Assembly (NCBI GenBank): GCA_003116875.1
Contig: BCKT01000011.1
Span: forward strand, 1,123,771 to 1,187,770
Reading direction: 5' to 3'
DNA from: Takashimella koratensis
Lineage: Eukaryota > Basidiomycota > Tremellomycetes > Trichosporonales > Tetragoniomycetaceae
Length of the DNA: 64,000 bases
Shown here: positions 50,768 to 62,421 of the stretch, one piece after another
Position numbering within the stretch: position 1 is the stretch's first letter
How the letters are laid out: every line of letters starts with the position of its first letter
Notes under the pieces: generated by a model
The model's database searches: none
What the model saw: the letters and a program-made list of their open reading frames with translations, nothing else
Told to the model about the DNA's origin: nothing
Position numbers and translations under genes: made by a program

Positions 50768-52879
50768 GGTAGTGGGGAAGAACGAGGGGTGGAGGGAAGG
50801 GAAAGAAAGTGAGTGCTAGGTCGAGGTCGATAAGGTGTGTGAATAAACAGTGGGAGTGGAGATGGGGAGAGTCAAAGTTGGTCGACGTCAACAAGCGAGT
50901 GTCGAGGATGGGAGCAAGACAAAGAGTAAGTTGCTGCGAGATTGATGAATGGTAAGAGAGAGCGAGTTGCGTGTTGAATAACCCCTCGTTTTGACTGCGC
51001 AGTGCGAGGTGCGTGGTCAACTCTTGACTAGTGCGTTTTGGATACCTTTGTCACGGTGGGAATCGGGCTGTCAGTCGGCTTTTGGTGAATGCAATGACGT
51101 CGGAGACTGCGTGCTCGTGTAAAAGGAGGGAGTCCTGGAGGCGACGTGCCAGAATACGAGGCTGGGTAGGGGTCGAGTCCAACGGGAGGGTAAGGGGATC
51201 AGCGCGAGTCGAGTCGGCAGTGATCAAACGTGCAGAGTTTTGGACCAAGGGCTGGGTTCGAGCGCTGTGATTGTGAGCTGGGTGATTGGTGATGAGTGAA
51301 TGAATAAAGAGGTTTAGTCTACAGTCTATTATCTACGAGTCTAGAGGAAGGGAGGAGGGAGGAGGGAGAGAGTGAGAGAGGCGTGGGAGGGAGTCAGAGG
51401 TGATGATGGTGTTGGCCGAGACGCCCGCAGCAAGGTCCGACTGATTGTTGGTTGTCTGGTTCTCGTGTGCCAAAGTGGCATGCACAGCACCGCACTCGCC
51501 CGCCGATGAAATCTTACATGAACCCCGTCAACATGAGATTGAACCCTGGACATGTGCACGCATGACGTCTGGATGGGAGATGACTGGTTCCAATCCCGCA
51601 GCATAGCCCGTCGCTTGTCCCTTTCTTTGCTTACCCTTCTTTCTGTCGCCCTCTCCTCTCATGCCCTCCTGACAATGGTACACGTCTGAAACTCCGACGC
51701 ATCCCTAACCCCTACTTGCCGCTTCCCAGTATTTTGGCGCAGTCCACCGTCGGCCAACCAAACCGTCCACTGGACACACCATACCAGGCGGTCCAATTCA
51801 ATTCATCGCATATCCCATAACCCAAGCCAAACCTCAACTCTAGCCGCAGCCCGAGACACCCAGCCCAAGGGTAGTCTCAACTCCAGCCTATGCATGTAGC
51901 CATTGCCGCTATCCCGCTCCGCATACTGCAAGCGTGAAACCGAAAACTCTCACAAACTAAAAAACTGAAAACACCGGCCACGCGTGTTTCTCGCCAAACA
52001 CGACCCGACCAACCCGATGACCCGTCCGCAGTCCCTGCTTGCAGTGGATCACATACTGCACACAAAGCATCTGAAACAAGGCGTTCGCGACGGACCACTC
52101 TCTTGGTTGCCTTGCTGCCTTGCGCTGTCAACTCGTACTTGCGTGCCGACCTGCCAACCGCAGCCAACCCCTCAGCCCTCGCTTCCCGCAAAAATCTCCC
52201 GTCATCCCGTCTGCACACACTGAATCACGTGATCTTTACGCTTTTTTCTATCCTCCGTCCTCGGTGTCTCTCCTCTTTCCGTTACTATGGTGCACAGCGT
52301 TGTTTTCACTCTCCCACTAGTTTGGTTCCATTGAGTCGCGGGCGATCGAGAGCCCAACTCCGGGCTTGCGGCAAAGACATCCTTCTCGTATAGACACATG
52401 TACCCGATAGACTGTTGCCACGAGTCTTGACCAAGGCGCCAAAGTTGCCCCACGCCCCGTGTACAACTTGCTCGGCAGATATTCAGGAGGCACCAATGGG
52501 TCCGCCGAGTTACGTAACGTCTTCCTTTGTCCTGTCACGTGAAGTCGCGAACATGGAACAGTGTCCTCGTCTTTCGTCGCGTACAATCACAACCGGCGAC
52601 CTCGTACCACAGACGACAGACAATAACCAGCTCACTAACAGCTCCGAGGCAGTCTTTTCTACACCTTCTGACTCTCTTCATCTTCCGCTCTGTCGATCCC
52701 CCAACCCCTCGCCTCCCGGTCCACCTCGGCGCGCTCGGCGCGTGCGTGCCATGCTCCGTTCGAGAAAACACAACAACCCGACCTCTGCTCAATCGAAAGC
52801 TTCCCATCCTTCCACGTCCTCCAAACCCGTCACGCCCTCCCCATCCCGCTCTTCCACTCTTCCTCACGCTCCACCCACC
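50768..52879. promoter_or_regulatory. Divergent intergenic region between the Och1-like gene and GUP1
   Basis: 2.1 kb without a supported gene. It should contain both promoters. The frame feeding GUP1 stays open upstream from about 52415, so part of 52415-52879 could be N-terminal coding if an earlier ATG (for example 52751) is used. Nothing else is recognisable. Confidence 0.45.
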
Positions 52880-55064
52880 ATGGACAAGGATATACCCACC
52901 CACGCGCCCTCAACTTCCTCCCCTTCCAATCCATGGCTACTCAAAGGCCACCTCACCGACCTCACCATCTCCATACCCAGCAGCGTGGACAAACCACCAA
53001 ACGCCTCATCATCGACTTTACCCGTCTCCAAATCAAGATGGAGAACACCCGAATTCTTATTATATGGTGTAGTATTCGCCGTTGCTGTCCCTTGGATCAT
53101 ATACCGGCCGATATCACTGAGCTTGTGTGAGTTGATCCACCCAACCTCGTTGAGAGTGGGCCTTGGGCGTACTGACTTGTGCTGGACTAGCTTCACATCC
53201 AAATTATCCCCTCTATGCGGCTCGGCTATCTCCAGGCTGGCTCTTCGGTCGTGAGGTTGTGAGTTTCTCCAAGTCTCTAGCAACCCCGTACTCCCCCCAT
53301 TTTGCTCTGCCCTCGCGCGTACACCTTTGTCCATGCTCCCATTTCCCACCTACAAGCCCCGTACTAACCTCACCAGGACGCCAGCGACCCACAATACCGT
53401 TCATTCCGGAGCAACTTTCTCTCTCTCCTTGCCCTTGCCGCAGCTTACCTCATCCCTTCCCACCTCCTCCCCTTTCTCCTCCGTTCCCCGCCTTCACCCG
53501 CCTTGCGTGCGCGCTTCATCGCCATCTTCGCGTGCGCCATGCTCATCGTTCTCCACGGTTTTAGCGCGGCCAAGATCTTCTTTATTCTATGGACGAACTA
53601 CGTCCTCGCCAAGCGACCCAAGGACACATGGGGAGTAGCGGCAAAGGCATGGCCAGCGTTGGTGGTGATTGGGAATATGGGGTTGTTGTTTCTGAATGAA
53701 CGGTTTGATGGGTGGCAAGTTAGCCAGATTCACGCCAACCTCGGTGTTCTTGTGAGTAGATGAACAAGGCCCTAGGTGCATAGACTAAGCGATCTATCAG
53801 GACGATATGGGAGGGATTTTGCCCCGTTGGCATGTGGGGTTTAATATCACGATGATGCGAATCGTCTCCTTTGCGCTCGATTACCATTGGCGAGGGATTG
53901 ACCCGGCTCCAGAATCGGTATGTCATGCATCTTGTGGATGAGAGCGTGTGTGGGGTTTTGGCTAATGGATACTAGCCCCCCGAAGGTCATAGAGGACGGA
54001 CGTCGACACCTTTGCCCGAAGAGGAGTACTCGTTGGTCAACTTTATCGCCTACGCCTTGTATCCTCCCCTGTACATCGCTGGGCCGATCATGACGTTCAA
54101 TGACTTTATTTGGCAGGTGAGTGTGCTTCCAAATACCTATCGACGCCCGGTCTAGCTTTACCCGATGTTAACCCTCGATTCAGCTGCACCATCCACTCAC
54201 TATACCCGTCCGAGAACGCCTCCTCTACGCTCTTCGGTTCGTTTTCTGCCTACTTACGATGGAGACTGTCCTTCACACGATGTACGTGGTGGCGATCAAA
54301 GACGCTCGGGCATGGGGAGGCGATTCTCCAGCCGACCTAAGCATGATAGGTTTTTGGAACCTCATCATTGTCTGGCTCAAACTTTTAATCCCTTGGAGGT
54401 TCTTTAGAATGTGGGCAATGTGGGATGGGATAGACCCACCTGAGAATATGATTAGGTGTGTTGCGAATAATTATTCGACACTTGGGTTTTGGAGAAGTTG
54501 GCATAGGAGTTATAATTTGTGGATTGTTAGGTGAGTGTGTAGGTGTGGGTCGGATTGGGTCGAGTCTGAGACGGGGACTCGATGTTTTCGCGTGTGGCCA
54601 GTTGAAGGGGTAAAGTACTGACACTGAGTAGGTACATCTATATCCCCGTTGGAGGTGCTAAGAACGTCGTTGTCGCCACGCTTGTAGTCTTCACTTTTGT
54701 CGCACTATGGCACGACCTCTCTTTCAAGCTACTTGCTTGGGGTTGGCTCGTATCTCTTTTCATCCTCCCTGAACTCCTCTCGCGCCACTTCCTCCCTCCT
54801 ACCCCTTCTCGCCTCGCTTCGAGCTGGTACCGACACGTCTGTGCGTTAGGTGGGGTCGCCAACGTTCTCCTCATGATGCTCGCCAACCTCGTCGGGTTCG
54901 TGTTGGGTGTAGACGGGACATTGGAGTTGATTAGGAAAGTAGGAAAAGAAGAAGGAGGGTGGGCGTTTGGAGTCACTGCAGTCGGTTGTTTGTTTGTAGG
55001 TGTTCAGGCGATGATGGAGTATAGAGAGGAAGAGAGGAGGAGAGGGATTGATAGGAAATGTTGA
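52880..55064 (+). CDS. GUP1: Membrane-bound O-acyltransferase, GUP1 family
   Basis: Seven exons: 52880-53126, 53191-53258, 53377-53751, 53801-53917, 53976-54116, 54184-54530, 54632-55064, giving 575 aa, close to yeast Gup1. GUP1 is an ER multispanning enzyme that remodels GPI-anchor lipids. Near the N-terminus a GUP1 block [16 protein letters not shown] leads into the first membrane segment, then [20 protein letters not shown]. About ten hydrophobic segments follow. The MBOAT signature includes [17 protein letters not shown] and the catalytic His in [11 protein letters not shown]. The chosen start has the context CCACC-ATG-G and gives normal family length. An earlier in-frame ATG at 52751 would add 43 residues. 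Confidence 0.92.
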
Positions 55065-55465
55065 GACCGGGTTGAGACGGGGTGGGCGTTTGAGAGGTTG
55101 CCTTGGGTATCTATGGGTTTAGATGTTATGGGATATTGGCGATGGTTTGTGCATGAACGGTTGTCATGACATGCGAGACAACTAACGACCAACAGATAGT
55201 GCTGTCAATCGATGAGGGGATCTCACAAACCATGCATGGATAGGAAAAAGTGACCGATGAGAAAAAACGAGATTTGAGACACCTCCTTACGTACTTTAAA
55301 GTTTTGTTTTTATATCACTTGAATACTTTACTTCCCCTGTGTTCCCCGATCTCCTGTTACCTGCCTGGTCCACTCCTACTTCCTCTCCTTTCACGACGAC
55401 GACGACGACGACGGAATATCCCCGCGTCTGATGCCCTCCTTCGCAAGGCCCGAGACCATGGTGGA
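55065..55465. other. Convergent intergenic region between GUP1 and U2AF
   Basis: Holds two 3' ends. A short CGA trinucleotide repeat sits at about 55397-55413. No gene seen. Confidence 0.5.
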
Positions 55466-58116
55466 CTAGAAGCCCGACATGATATCCTTGAGCGCGGCGT
55501 CGGCAGCTGCCTCGACGTCTTCCTCGGGCGGAGGCGGGGGAGGTGGTGGTGCCGGTCCGACAAAGTCTTCCTATGAACGGGATGGAAAATAAGAGTAATT
55601 CGTTAAACAAGGGAGAAGACAAGAATGATTTGTCAGCTATGATTCGCCTTTGATAATTATTTCGTATTTGTCCATTGAACATGTTTGACTCACCTCTGGT
55701 ACACAAGCCGTCAAGATTGTCCTCCCTCCAAACTGTCTCCCTCCCAGAGCTTTCAAAGCCGTCGTCGCCCCCTTGACATCCTTATACATCACATAAACCC
55801 TCCCTACCCCATTCTCAACATCAATCTTCCTACTCCTCTCTTCATTCTGCGCGACACTCTCTCCAGGTTCCCACTTCTTACTCTTCGGTACCGGTCGAGG
55901 GATTCGAACACCTTCCACTTCACCCGATTTAGAGCACTCGTCACGGATATCATCAAGGATATCTGCGTACTCGTCGTCATCGTAAAGTTCATCGGGAGTG
56001 ACCATGTTAAGTAGGAGAAGAACACGAGTAGGTGGAGCTTCTTCTTCAGCAGCGGATTTGATGAGACCCGGGAGAGCGGCAAAGGAAGGACCAGTTGAAG
56101 AAGCCCCAGTGTTACGGCCACCGGTGGAGGCGCGTTGGACGATCAGGGATCGGTCACCGAGAGCGAACCCGTTCAAACCAGCGATAGCCATATCGGTCAC
56201 CTCGGGGTCGAGGTACTCGGCAAACGCAAAGCCCTACGAGGTGTCAGCGCAAGAGCCGAAAAAGGAATATGTCCTGCACAATGTGTCCTATAATAGGACG
56301 ACCAGAGTGAATGACCAATACTCACCTTGGACACGGCCCCGTTCCCCTCCTTGACGAGATTAAACGTTCTCAACTCTCCGAAACTCTTGAGAAGCTCCAT
56401 AACTTGCTCATCATTGAGATAAGTCGGCAACCCTCCGATGAAGAGTTTGTTGGCTGAATCCGCAGCGGCGGTCGCGAACCCGAGTGAAGGGTCAATCCCA
56501 ACGTAGTCTTTGGGACGAGCGACTTTGAGGGCGGTACCGTCGAGGATAGACCCGTCGAGCGACATTGCGGAAGTAGCTTCTTCCGGGGTTCGGAACTGCA
56601 CAGGTCCAAGCAACAATGTCAGCTCTACAATCTACTCCTCTTCATCGAAGTCAAGTCTCAACCTAAACCAAACCAAACCCAATACCAAAAACCCACCTCC
56701 ATGAAAGCATAAGCCTTCTCCGAATTAACTTGCACTTTCGTGATCGGATCACCTGGCATCTCCGCCGCCATTCCTTTCTCTTTCATCAAGTCATTGAAGA
56801 ATGTCTGGATCTGAGTATCCGTCATTTCGGCAGAGATGCCACCGACATAGAGACGTTTCGCTTGGCGTTGAGGGTTGATCAGGCCCTGGGCGGCGATAGC
56901 TGCGGACCCGAGGTGAAGAGGAGGAGCGACTCGGCCGGGACCGTAGGTGAACATCCCTGAAGGGGTTAGCAGGTGAATGGTAAGTGCGGACATCACTCGA
57001 CACTTTGAGATCCCTCAATTCCCCTTCTCTTCCACTCTTCTTCTCTTCCGCTCCTCTTCTCATTTCCCAATCCCTTTTCCCAGTCCCTCTGCTCCTTCTT
57101 CACCTCTCTTCTTCCTTTACTCATTTCCGCCCCTCTCCATCTCCTCCGTACCATAGCCCCAATTTCAAACCAACTCACCAGTCATCTTTGCCTCGATAGC
57201 TCCAACTCCATCAAACTGGGGTGGGACTACATCCCACAACGAATTCTCTACTATCCTCGCTTCGAGCGGCAATGTCCCCTCTGGAGTTGGCGATCTAGGT
57301 GGAGAATCCCTTCCTCTGCCTCCTCCACCACCTCCTCGCCCACCACCACCTCCTCCTCGTCTGTCCCTATCTCTATCTCTATCTCCACGCCCACCGTACC
57401 CACCCCCTCCTCTGTCTCCGCGGTCTCGGTCCCATCCACGGGGCTCGTACTCCCTCTCCCTCTCGCGGTCACGATCGTACCCTCGGCTATAATCATCATC
57501 GTACCGCCGCCGCTGAGGTGGTGGCCCACCGGCCTCGTCCCCATACCCTCCTCCTCCTCCACCACCGCCTCCACCGTAGTAATCGTCGTCGTCTCGGCGC
57601 CGGCGGGAACCACGATCACGTTCCCGGTCATGGTCGCGGTCTCTGTCCCGGCGGTAATCTCTATCTCTGTCCCGATCTCCACGGTCCCCACGGTCACCTC
57701 GGTCACCTCGGTCTCGGTCGTCTCGATCCCGGTGGCGTTCGCGCGGCTCCGAGTCATACTCGCCCCGGTCCCGATGACGGTCTTCGCGGCGTCGGTCCCG
57801 GTCGTCTCGGTGTCGGTGGTGTCGCTCTGTCCTCGGGTCAGTCTGAGCTCTACCTCTTGGTCTCTTCCTGTCACCCTCCTCATCTCTTCTGTGGCACCAC
57901 GAAACCTGCACCTCTGATTTTATTCTCGGCTGATGCCCATGACAAGTTATAGTTGAAGACGGGTAGATCCAAGGGAAGGAACCATGACTCACCGGAACCA
58001 CCGTTTTCGTCGTCGTGGTCTCTGGACTTTGTGTAGGACGACGCAGCTGCCTCTAGGGCGTCTGTATATATTAGCTATCCCCGTTGTTGATTGTACGCAC
58101 CGTATCCGTTGTCCAT
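55466..58116 (-). CDS. Splicing factor U2AF large subunit (U2AF65)
   Basis: Seven exons in transcription order: 58116-58101, 58061-57993, 57913-57179, 56956-56697, 56595-56326, 56233-55694, 55570-55466, giving 664 aa. It binds the polypyrimidine tract and branch-point proteins to define 3' splice sites. The N-terminal ~220 residues are an RD/RE/RG-rich domain in place of a classic RS domain, ending in a LWDVVPPQFDGVGAIEAKM motif like that of U2AF65. RRM1 starts at RLYVGGIS (about 308) and RRM2 at KLFIGGLP (about 410). The third domain is a UHM: VLLLLNMVTPDELYDDDEY, then GVRIPRPVP, then GVGRVYVMYKD and GRQFGGRTILTACVPE. The C-terminus is DIMSGF. The acceptor of exon 3 is the only one giving an open frame. 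Confidence 0.92.
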
Positions 58117-58655
58117 GGCTACTGGTGATGGATGAGGAGATGGCTATTGTCAATCCCAACTTGCAAGATGGGCTCAGACGCCGGCGTTATAGAGGCAAAG
58201 CAGCTAGGCACGGAACCAAAACCGAATGTGGCACTTTCCTTTTTCTCTCTCTCCGACACGTCCATACACGTCGGTGGCAAAGTAGAGCACAGGCGACAAC
58301 AACCATGACGCTCGCTTGGATCACCTGCACATCACCCGTGATCGCGAGCTAGACTCTAGACTCTAGACACTTACACATCCTCCTCTCGACTCCACAGGCT
58401 AGGGACGGGCCCCGAGTCGACACCGACCATCGAAACACAGCCTGCATCAGACTCCAGTCGGCGTCAACCCCACACCTCCTCCACAGATACATACCCGGGG
58501 CCACAAGTTCGCGTCGACTGGTCGTACCTGACCTGCAGCCTATCCCTTGGGTATTCTCACTCCGTTTCCCATCCATTCTCTATCCTCTCTTCTTCATCTT
58601 ATCCTTTCTTCCTTCTCACCCAAGCTTCTACACCCCACTCCCAACACTACCCGCT
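58117..58655. promoter_or_regulatory. Divergent promoter region between U2AF and the unknown gene at 58656
   Basis: 539 bp with no supported gene. The last ~130 bases before 58656 are C/T-rich like a 5' leader. Confidence 0.5.
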
Positions 58656-61053
58656 ATGGACCCACCACGCCGCCCACCTCGCCGATCCTCTTCCTCATCC
58701 ACCAACCCCCTCTCCGACTCTTCCCCCGTCCCTTCCACTGCACCTTCCACTGTCCCTACCGAGACCGACCACACGCTCTCCCCTTCTCTCCCTCCTCTTC
58801 CGCCCCTTCGCAACCCCAAATACCGACACGTCTCCCGTTCCGCGGCCAAACGCGAGTCGGTCCAGCTACTCGGTTCTATCCGAGACCTGCAGCTCCGCTT
58901 CTCTACAGGTGTAACTATCGAGCACCGCGCTGGCACGGGGCTGGGAGTCAAGGGTCTCCCGGGGTTAGGAGAGGAGGATGAGGCGGGTGGAGCGGACTGG
59001 GAAGGGGAAGGGGACGAGAATGGGCCATTAAGAATAGTGAATGCAAGCTCGTACGCGTACCCCTCGAGCAGCCGACAAGGCGGTCACAGCGTACGAGCAG
59101 ATGGTGGGAAGCGAGAAAGGAGGCCTTACAAAGATGTCGACTTGCCAAAGATCGGACTCGACCAAGCCCGCTCCGAATCGTCTTCACTCACCACTGGTCT
59201 CTGCGCAATTTGGTCCGAGTCAACCAGCATCGATGGCTCCTCCGATACCCGAGCTGCTCACTCGCTCTCCTCCTCGGGTGTGAGGGACGCATTCATCGCT
59301 ACTGCCCAAGGTGTCCGACGTGCCCGCCACCTCGCACTCGCTTCTCACGCCCATGTCCTCGCCAACGCGCGACACGCTGCTGCCGCCCACGTCCACGCCG
59401 CGAGCTCCATCGACGGTTCCGGCATCCGCCGCAGTTCGGCACCCGCGACCAGACCACGAGCAATGTTGTCCACGCCGTCTCGACCGGGCCAGTTACCCCG
59501 CGCAGTCTCCTATGCCGTCCCCGAGCGCAAGACCAGCAGCGCTGAAACTGCCGGGACAGGCGTTGGAGTTGCAGGTGATGCACGAGCCACGAAAGAGTGG
59601 GAGGAAGATGCGTATTATACCCTCAGAAGAGCGGCGATCGACGTTCTGACTCAACTTCGACACCTCGAAGAACGACTCCGAGTCCACGCCCCTACACCTG
59701 CTGTTGTCGTCTCACATGAAGAGATCTGCGACTCTCCCTCCGCTACCGACGGGTCCACATTCACCGCTCAACAATCTGGATTGTCCCCGCATGTCCCGGC
59801 AGTGGATACAGTGCGGCCCGCGTCGGCGATGTCCGGGTACTCGGATACCGACACGGGGGTTGATCCCGATGCCGATACTGGGGCAGGGTACGATTCCGAA
59901 GAAGACGAGTACAACCTGAATGCCCTAGCGCAGGCGGTCGAGGAACGCGTACATGTACCGTGGGAAGAGAGGATCGTGGCGGAACAGCGAGAGTATCGGT
60001 CCCCGGGCCAGGGAGCAAACGGACAAGCAGAGGGAGCAGGGAAGGGGGAGACGGACGAAGTCAAGGGTGTGAGAGAGGCAGTGGAGAGGTGGGCGGATGT
60101 GGTGAGGCGCTTGTTCGATGCAGCGACGGCGGAGAAGGAGAAAGGGAAAGCGGACGCACCGTGGGTAGTAGATGACTGGCAAGGGAGGTCAATGGGTAAG
60201 TGCGGGTCCAGTGGCTGGAACGAAGAGGGGTTGTAGACTGAGATGAGGTGTAGCTGACACTGCACAACCACAGAGAGAGTATTAGTGTTCCTCACCGCTC
60301 AGCTCCCGCTCAACCTCCAGCTCTTGCTCCCGTCACAATCAAGCTCGACCGACTCAACATTCAGCTCGTCGTTGCTTGCTCGACTCAGGTGAGCCCCTTC
60401 TCTTCGTTTCCGTTACCTCCACCTCACCTCATCTCCAACAAACCCTCATTGAGCCTTGCCTTCCTCTTGACCGTCTCTCGCAACCGGCTCTCTAACACTC
60501 ATCTTCTCTCCCCAGCGACGGCTACATTCTCATCCAAGCGCACAACGCTTCTCTCTACACCTCGGCCAAACCATGGGGTTTCATCCCTGACGAAGACGTT
60601 CACGACACACTCTCTTCCTCCACCTCTACTCCTGGTCCTTCTGAAGCTACCGAGAGTGCTCGGGAATGGACCTTCCGACGCACTGGGAACTTGACATGTT
60701 GGGCAGCCGCTTTGAGGTTTCGATACAACCTACCCATTCACCTCCCGGCGAGTGCACAACTCAGACTTCCGTCATTACTCGCTCCTAGCCCCGGTCCAAG
60801 TCCGAACCCAAACGCGGGTGTTAGTCCGAATCTGAGTCTTCATAGGTCCGGGCCTCCGCCGGCGTCAGCGCCGATGCAAGTACCCGGGTCCGGGTCTGGG
60901 TCGGGCTTCGGGAGGAAAGAAGGACCAAGGATCGACTTTGATCCTTCCCTCGTGGCGAAGAGGGAGAACGGGTGGGAAGGGATGTTGGAGCAGGTCTTGG
61001 CGGCGTGGGTCGATGCAGCGGCAGGGGAGATCGCAGCGGAGGCCAAGGTCTAG
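58656..61053 (+). CDS. Fungal protein of unknown function with conserved C-terminal domain
   Basis: Three exons, 58656-60195, 60274-60388 and 60516-61053, joined in phase, giving 730 aa. The N-terminal half is Ser/Pro/Arg-rich and probably disordered. Residues near 185-215 (FIATAQGVRRARHLALASHA) and the segment ATKEWEEDAYYTLRRAAIDV look helical. The C-terminal part is the best-defined: REAVERWADVVRRLFDAA, then VLVFLTAQLPLNLQLLLP, then LLARLSDGYILIQAHNASL, KPWGFIPDEDVHDT, and EWTFRRTGNLTCWAAALRFR. The LSDGYIL...KPWGFI...FRRTxNLxxWAAAL pattern looks like a domain I associate with uncharacterised ascomycete proteins, and the DGYIL core vaguely resembles a calponin-homology helix. No function is assigned. 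It converges with CIA2, 166 bp away. Confidence 0.75.
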
Positions 61054-61219
61054 CCTGGCGCACCTCGCAGCTGGATGGAGTTGGCCTTGCTTGTCGTTCT
61101 CTAGGCCCAACATGCTATGCATTGGCGTAAATGTTGTCCAACACGACGTGACACAGTCGCGATAATACATGTCTAGCATACAACAAAACCATCTCCAACC
61201 ATCCAACTCCGACCACAGC

Positions 61220-62098
61220 TCAAGCAGCAACAGGTGCGGCCGTACTTTCTGGCCCCGATTTCCCTCTCAAACCCGCAGTCGCCAAACACCCTTCGACAAC
61301 CTGCAACAAATGTGTATTCTCGAGCGCTGCATGGACACGTTCTTTGTCGTTTAGCTGCTTGTTGACTGCATGTTCGGATTGGTGAGTACCGGGCTTGATT
61401 CGAAGGTCGACGCGGTATCGGGCCGGAAGGGCGCGTAGGAGTCTGACACGAAGAGAGAGGCCTACGATGGAGCGTCAGCGAACAGGCACTGACCAAGCAC
61501 ATTAAGAGAGGGAGAGGAAGAGAGAGAGAGAGAAAGAGAGAGAGAGGGAACACCCGACTTACCGATCAAAGTGGACATGGAGCAGTGAGGGATAGTAGGT
61601 GTGAGGTAAACGAGAACTCGATCGCCCGAGACGTGTACGTCGTCACGCGATACAACACGGAGTTGTTCGAGCGAAACTGGGTGTTCAGGATCGGTCACTG
61701 ATCGCAACAAATCTGAACAGGTGGGTCAGTAGCTGTTTAGAGGTAAAATGCAGATACAGAGATTGAAAGACGAGACTTTGCCACCGACTTGCTCGCCACT
61801 AGACCACCAACACTTGAAGTGATCTACATTGCAGGGAAAATGACTCACCAAACACCTCTTCAGCATCAATCTCCTCCCTCTCATCCTCACTCGATCTCTT
61901 CCCCTCCTCACGCTCCTGCTCCTCCTCCTCATCGTGAACAAGGACAAGATCGTACCCGTCTTCTCTTCGGCCGAGGGTGGCGAACTCTCCAGACTCATCG
62001 TCGTTGTCCCCTACCCAGAGACCCGTACGGCGTCGAGACGAGCCAGTGGTCGGTGCGAAGATGGTAGGGTTGTCGTTATCGAGTTGACGCAGGGACAT
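61220..62098 (-). CDS. CIA2: Cytosolic iron-sulfur assembly protein Cia2 (MIP18/FAM96 family)
   Basis: Three exons in transcription order: 62098-61849, 61712-61563, 61461-61220, giving 213 aa. Cia2 works with Cia1 and Met18 in the targeting complex that delivers Fe-S clusters to cytosolic and nuclear apoproteins. The family core is [17 protein letters not shown], then [19 protein letters not shown], with the conserved reactive Cys in PHCSM. Next comes [19 protein letters not shown], then the C-terminal [20 protein letters not shown] and [14 protein letters not shown] blocks. The N-terminal ~80 residues include an acidic stretch ([20 protein letters not shown]), commonly seen in fungal homologues. 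Introns are 136 and 101 nt. It is divergent from COX12 with 323 bp between starts. Confidence 0.94.
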
Positions 62099-62421
62099 GG
62101 CGTGTGGGATGGGGTAGGTGGTGAATGAGTAGATGTGTGGATGTAAGGATTGCTGACTGACCTGACTGACTGACCTGACCAGGAAAAGTCAGAATAGGGA
62201 CGAGGGGACAGAATGACGTGGATATTTTAATGAGAGATGGTCGCCACATGGCCAATTCGAGTGCGATTAATCCCGACCTCGAGATGCAGTATCAAATTGG
62301 GACGGAAGGGAAAGGGACGGGTGATGGATATTGACAGCCAGAGTCATTTTCACATTCAACTGCATCCATCCACCCATCTCATCTCATCCACCTACCCACT
62401 CATCATATCAACACAGCTACC
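62099..62421. promoter_or_regulatory. Divergent promoter region between CIA2 and COX12
   Basis: 323 bp. No gene. It serves two genes acting in Fe-S assembly and respiration. The bases before COX12 are C/A/T-rich. Confidence 0.5.
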
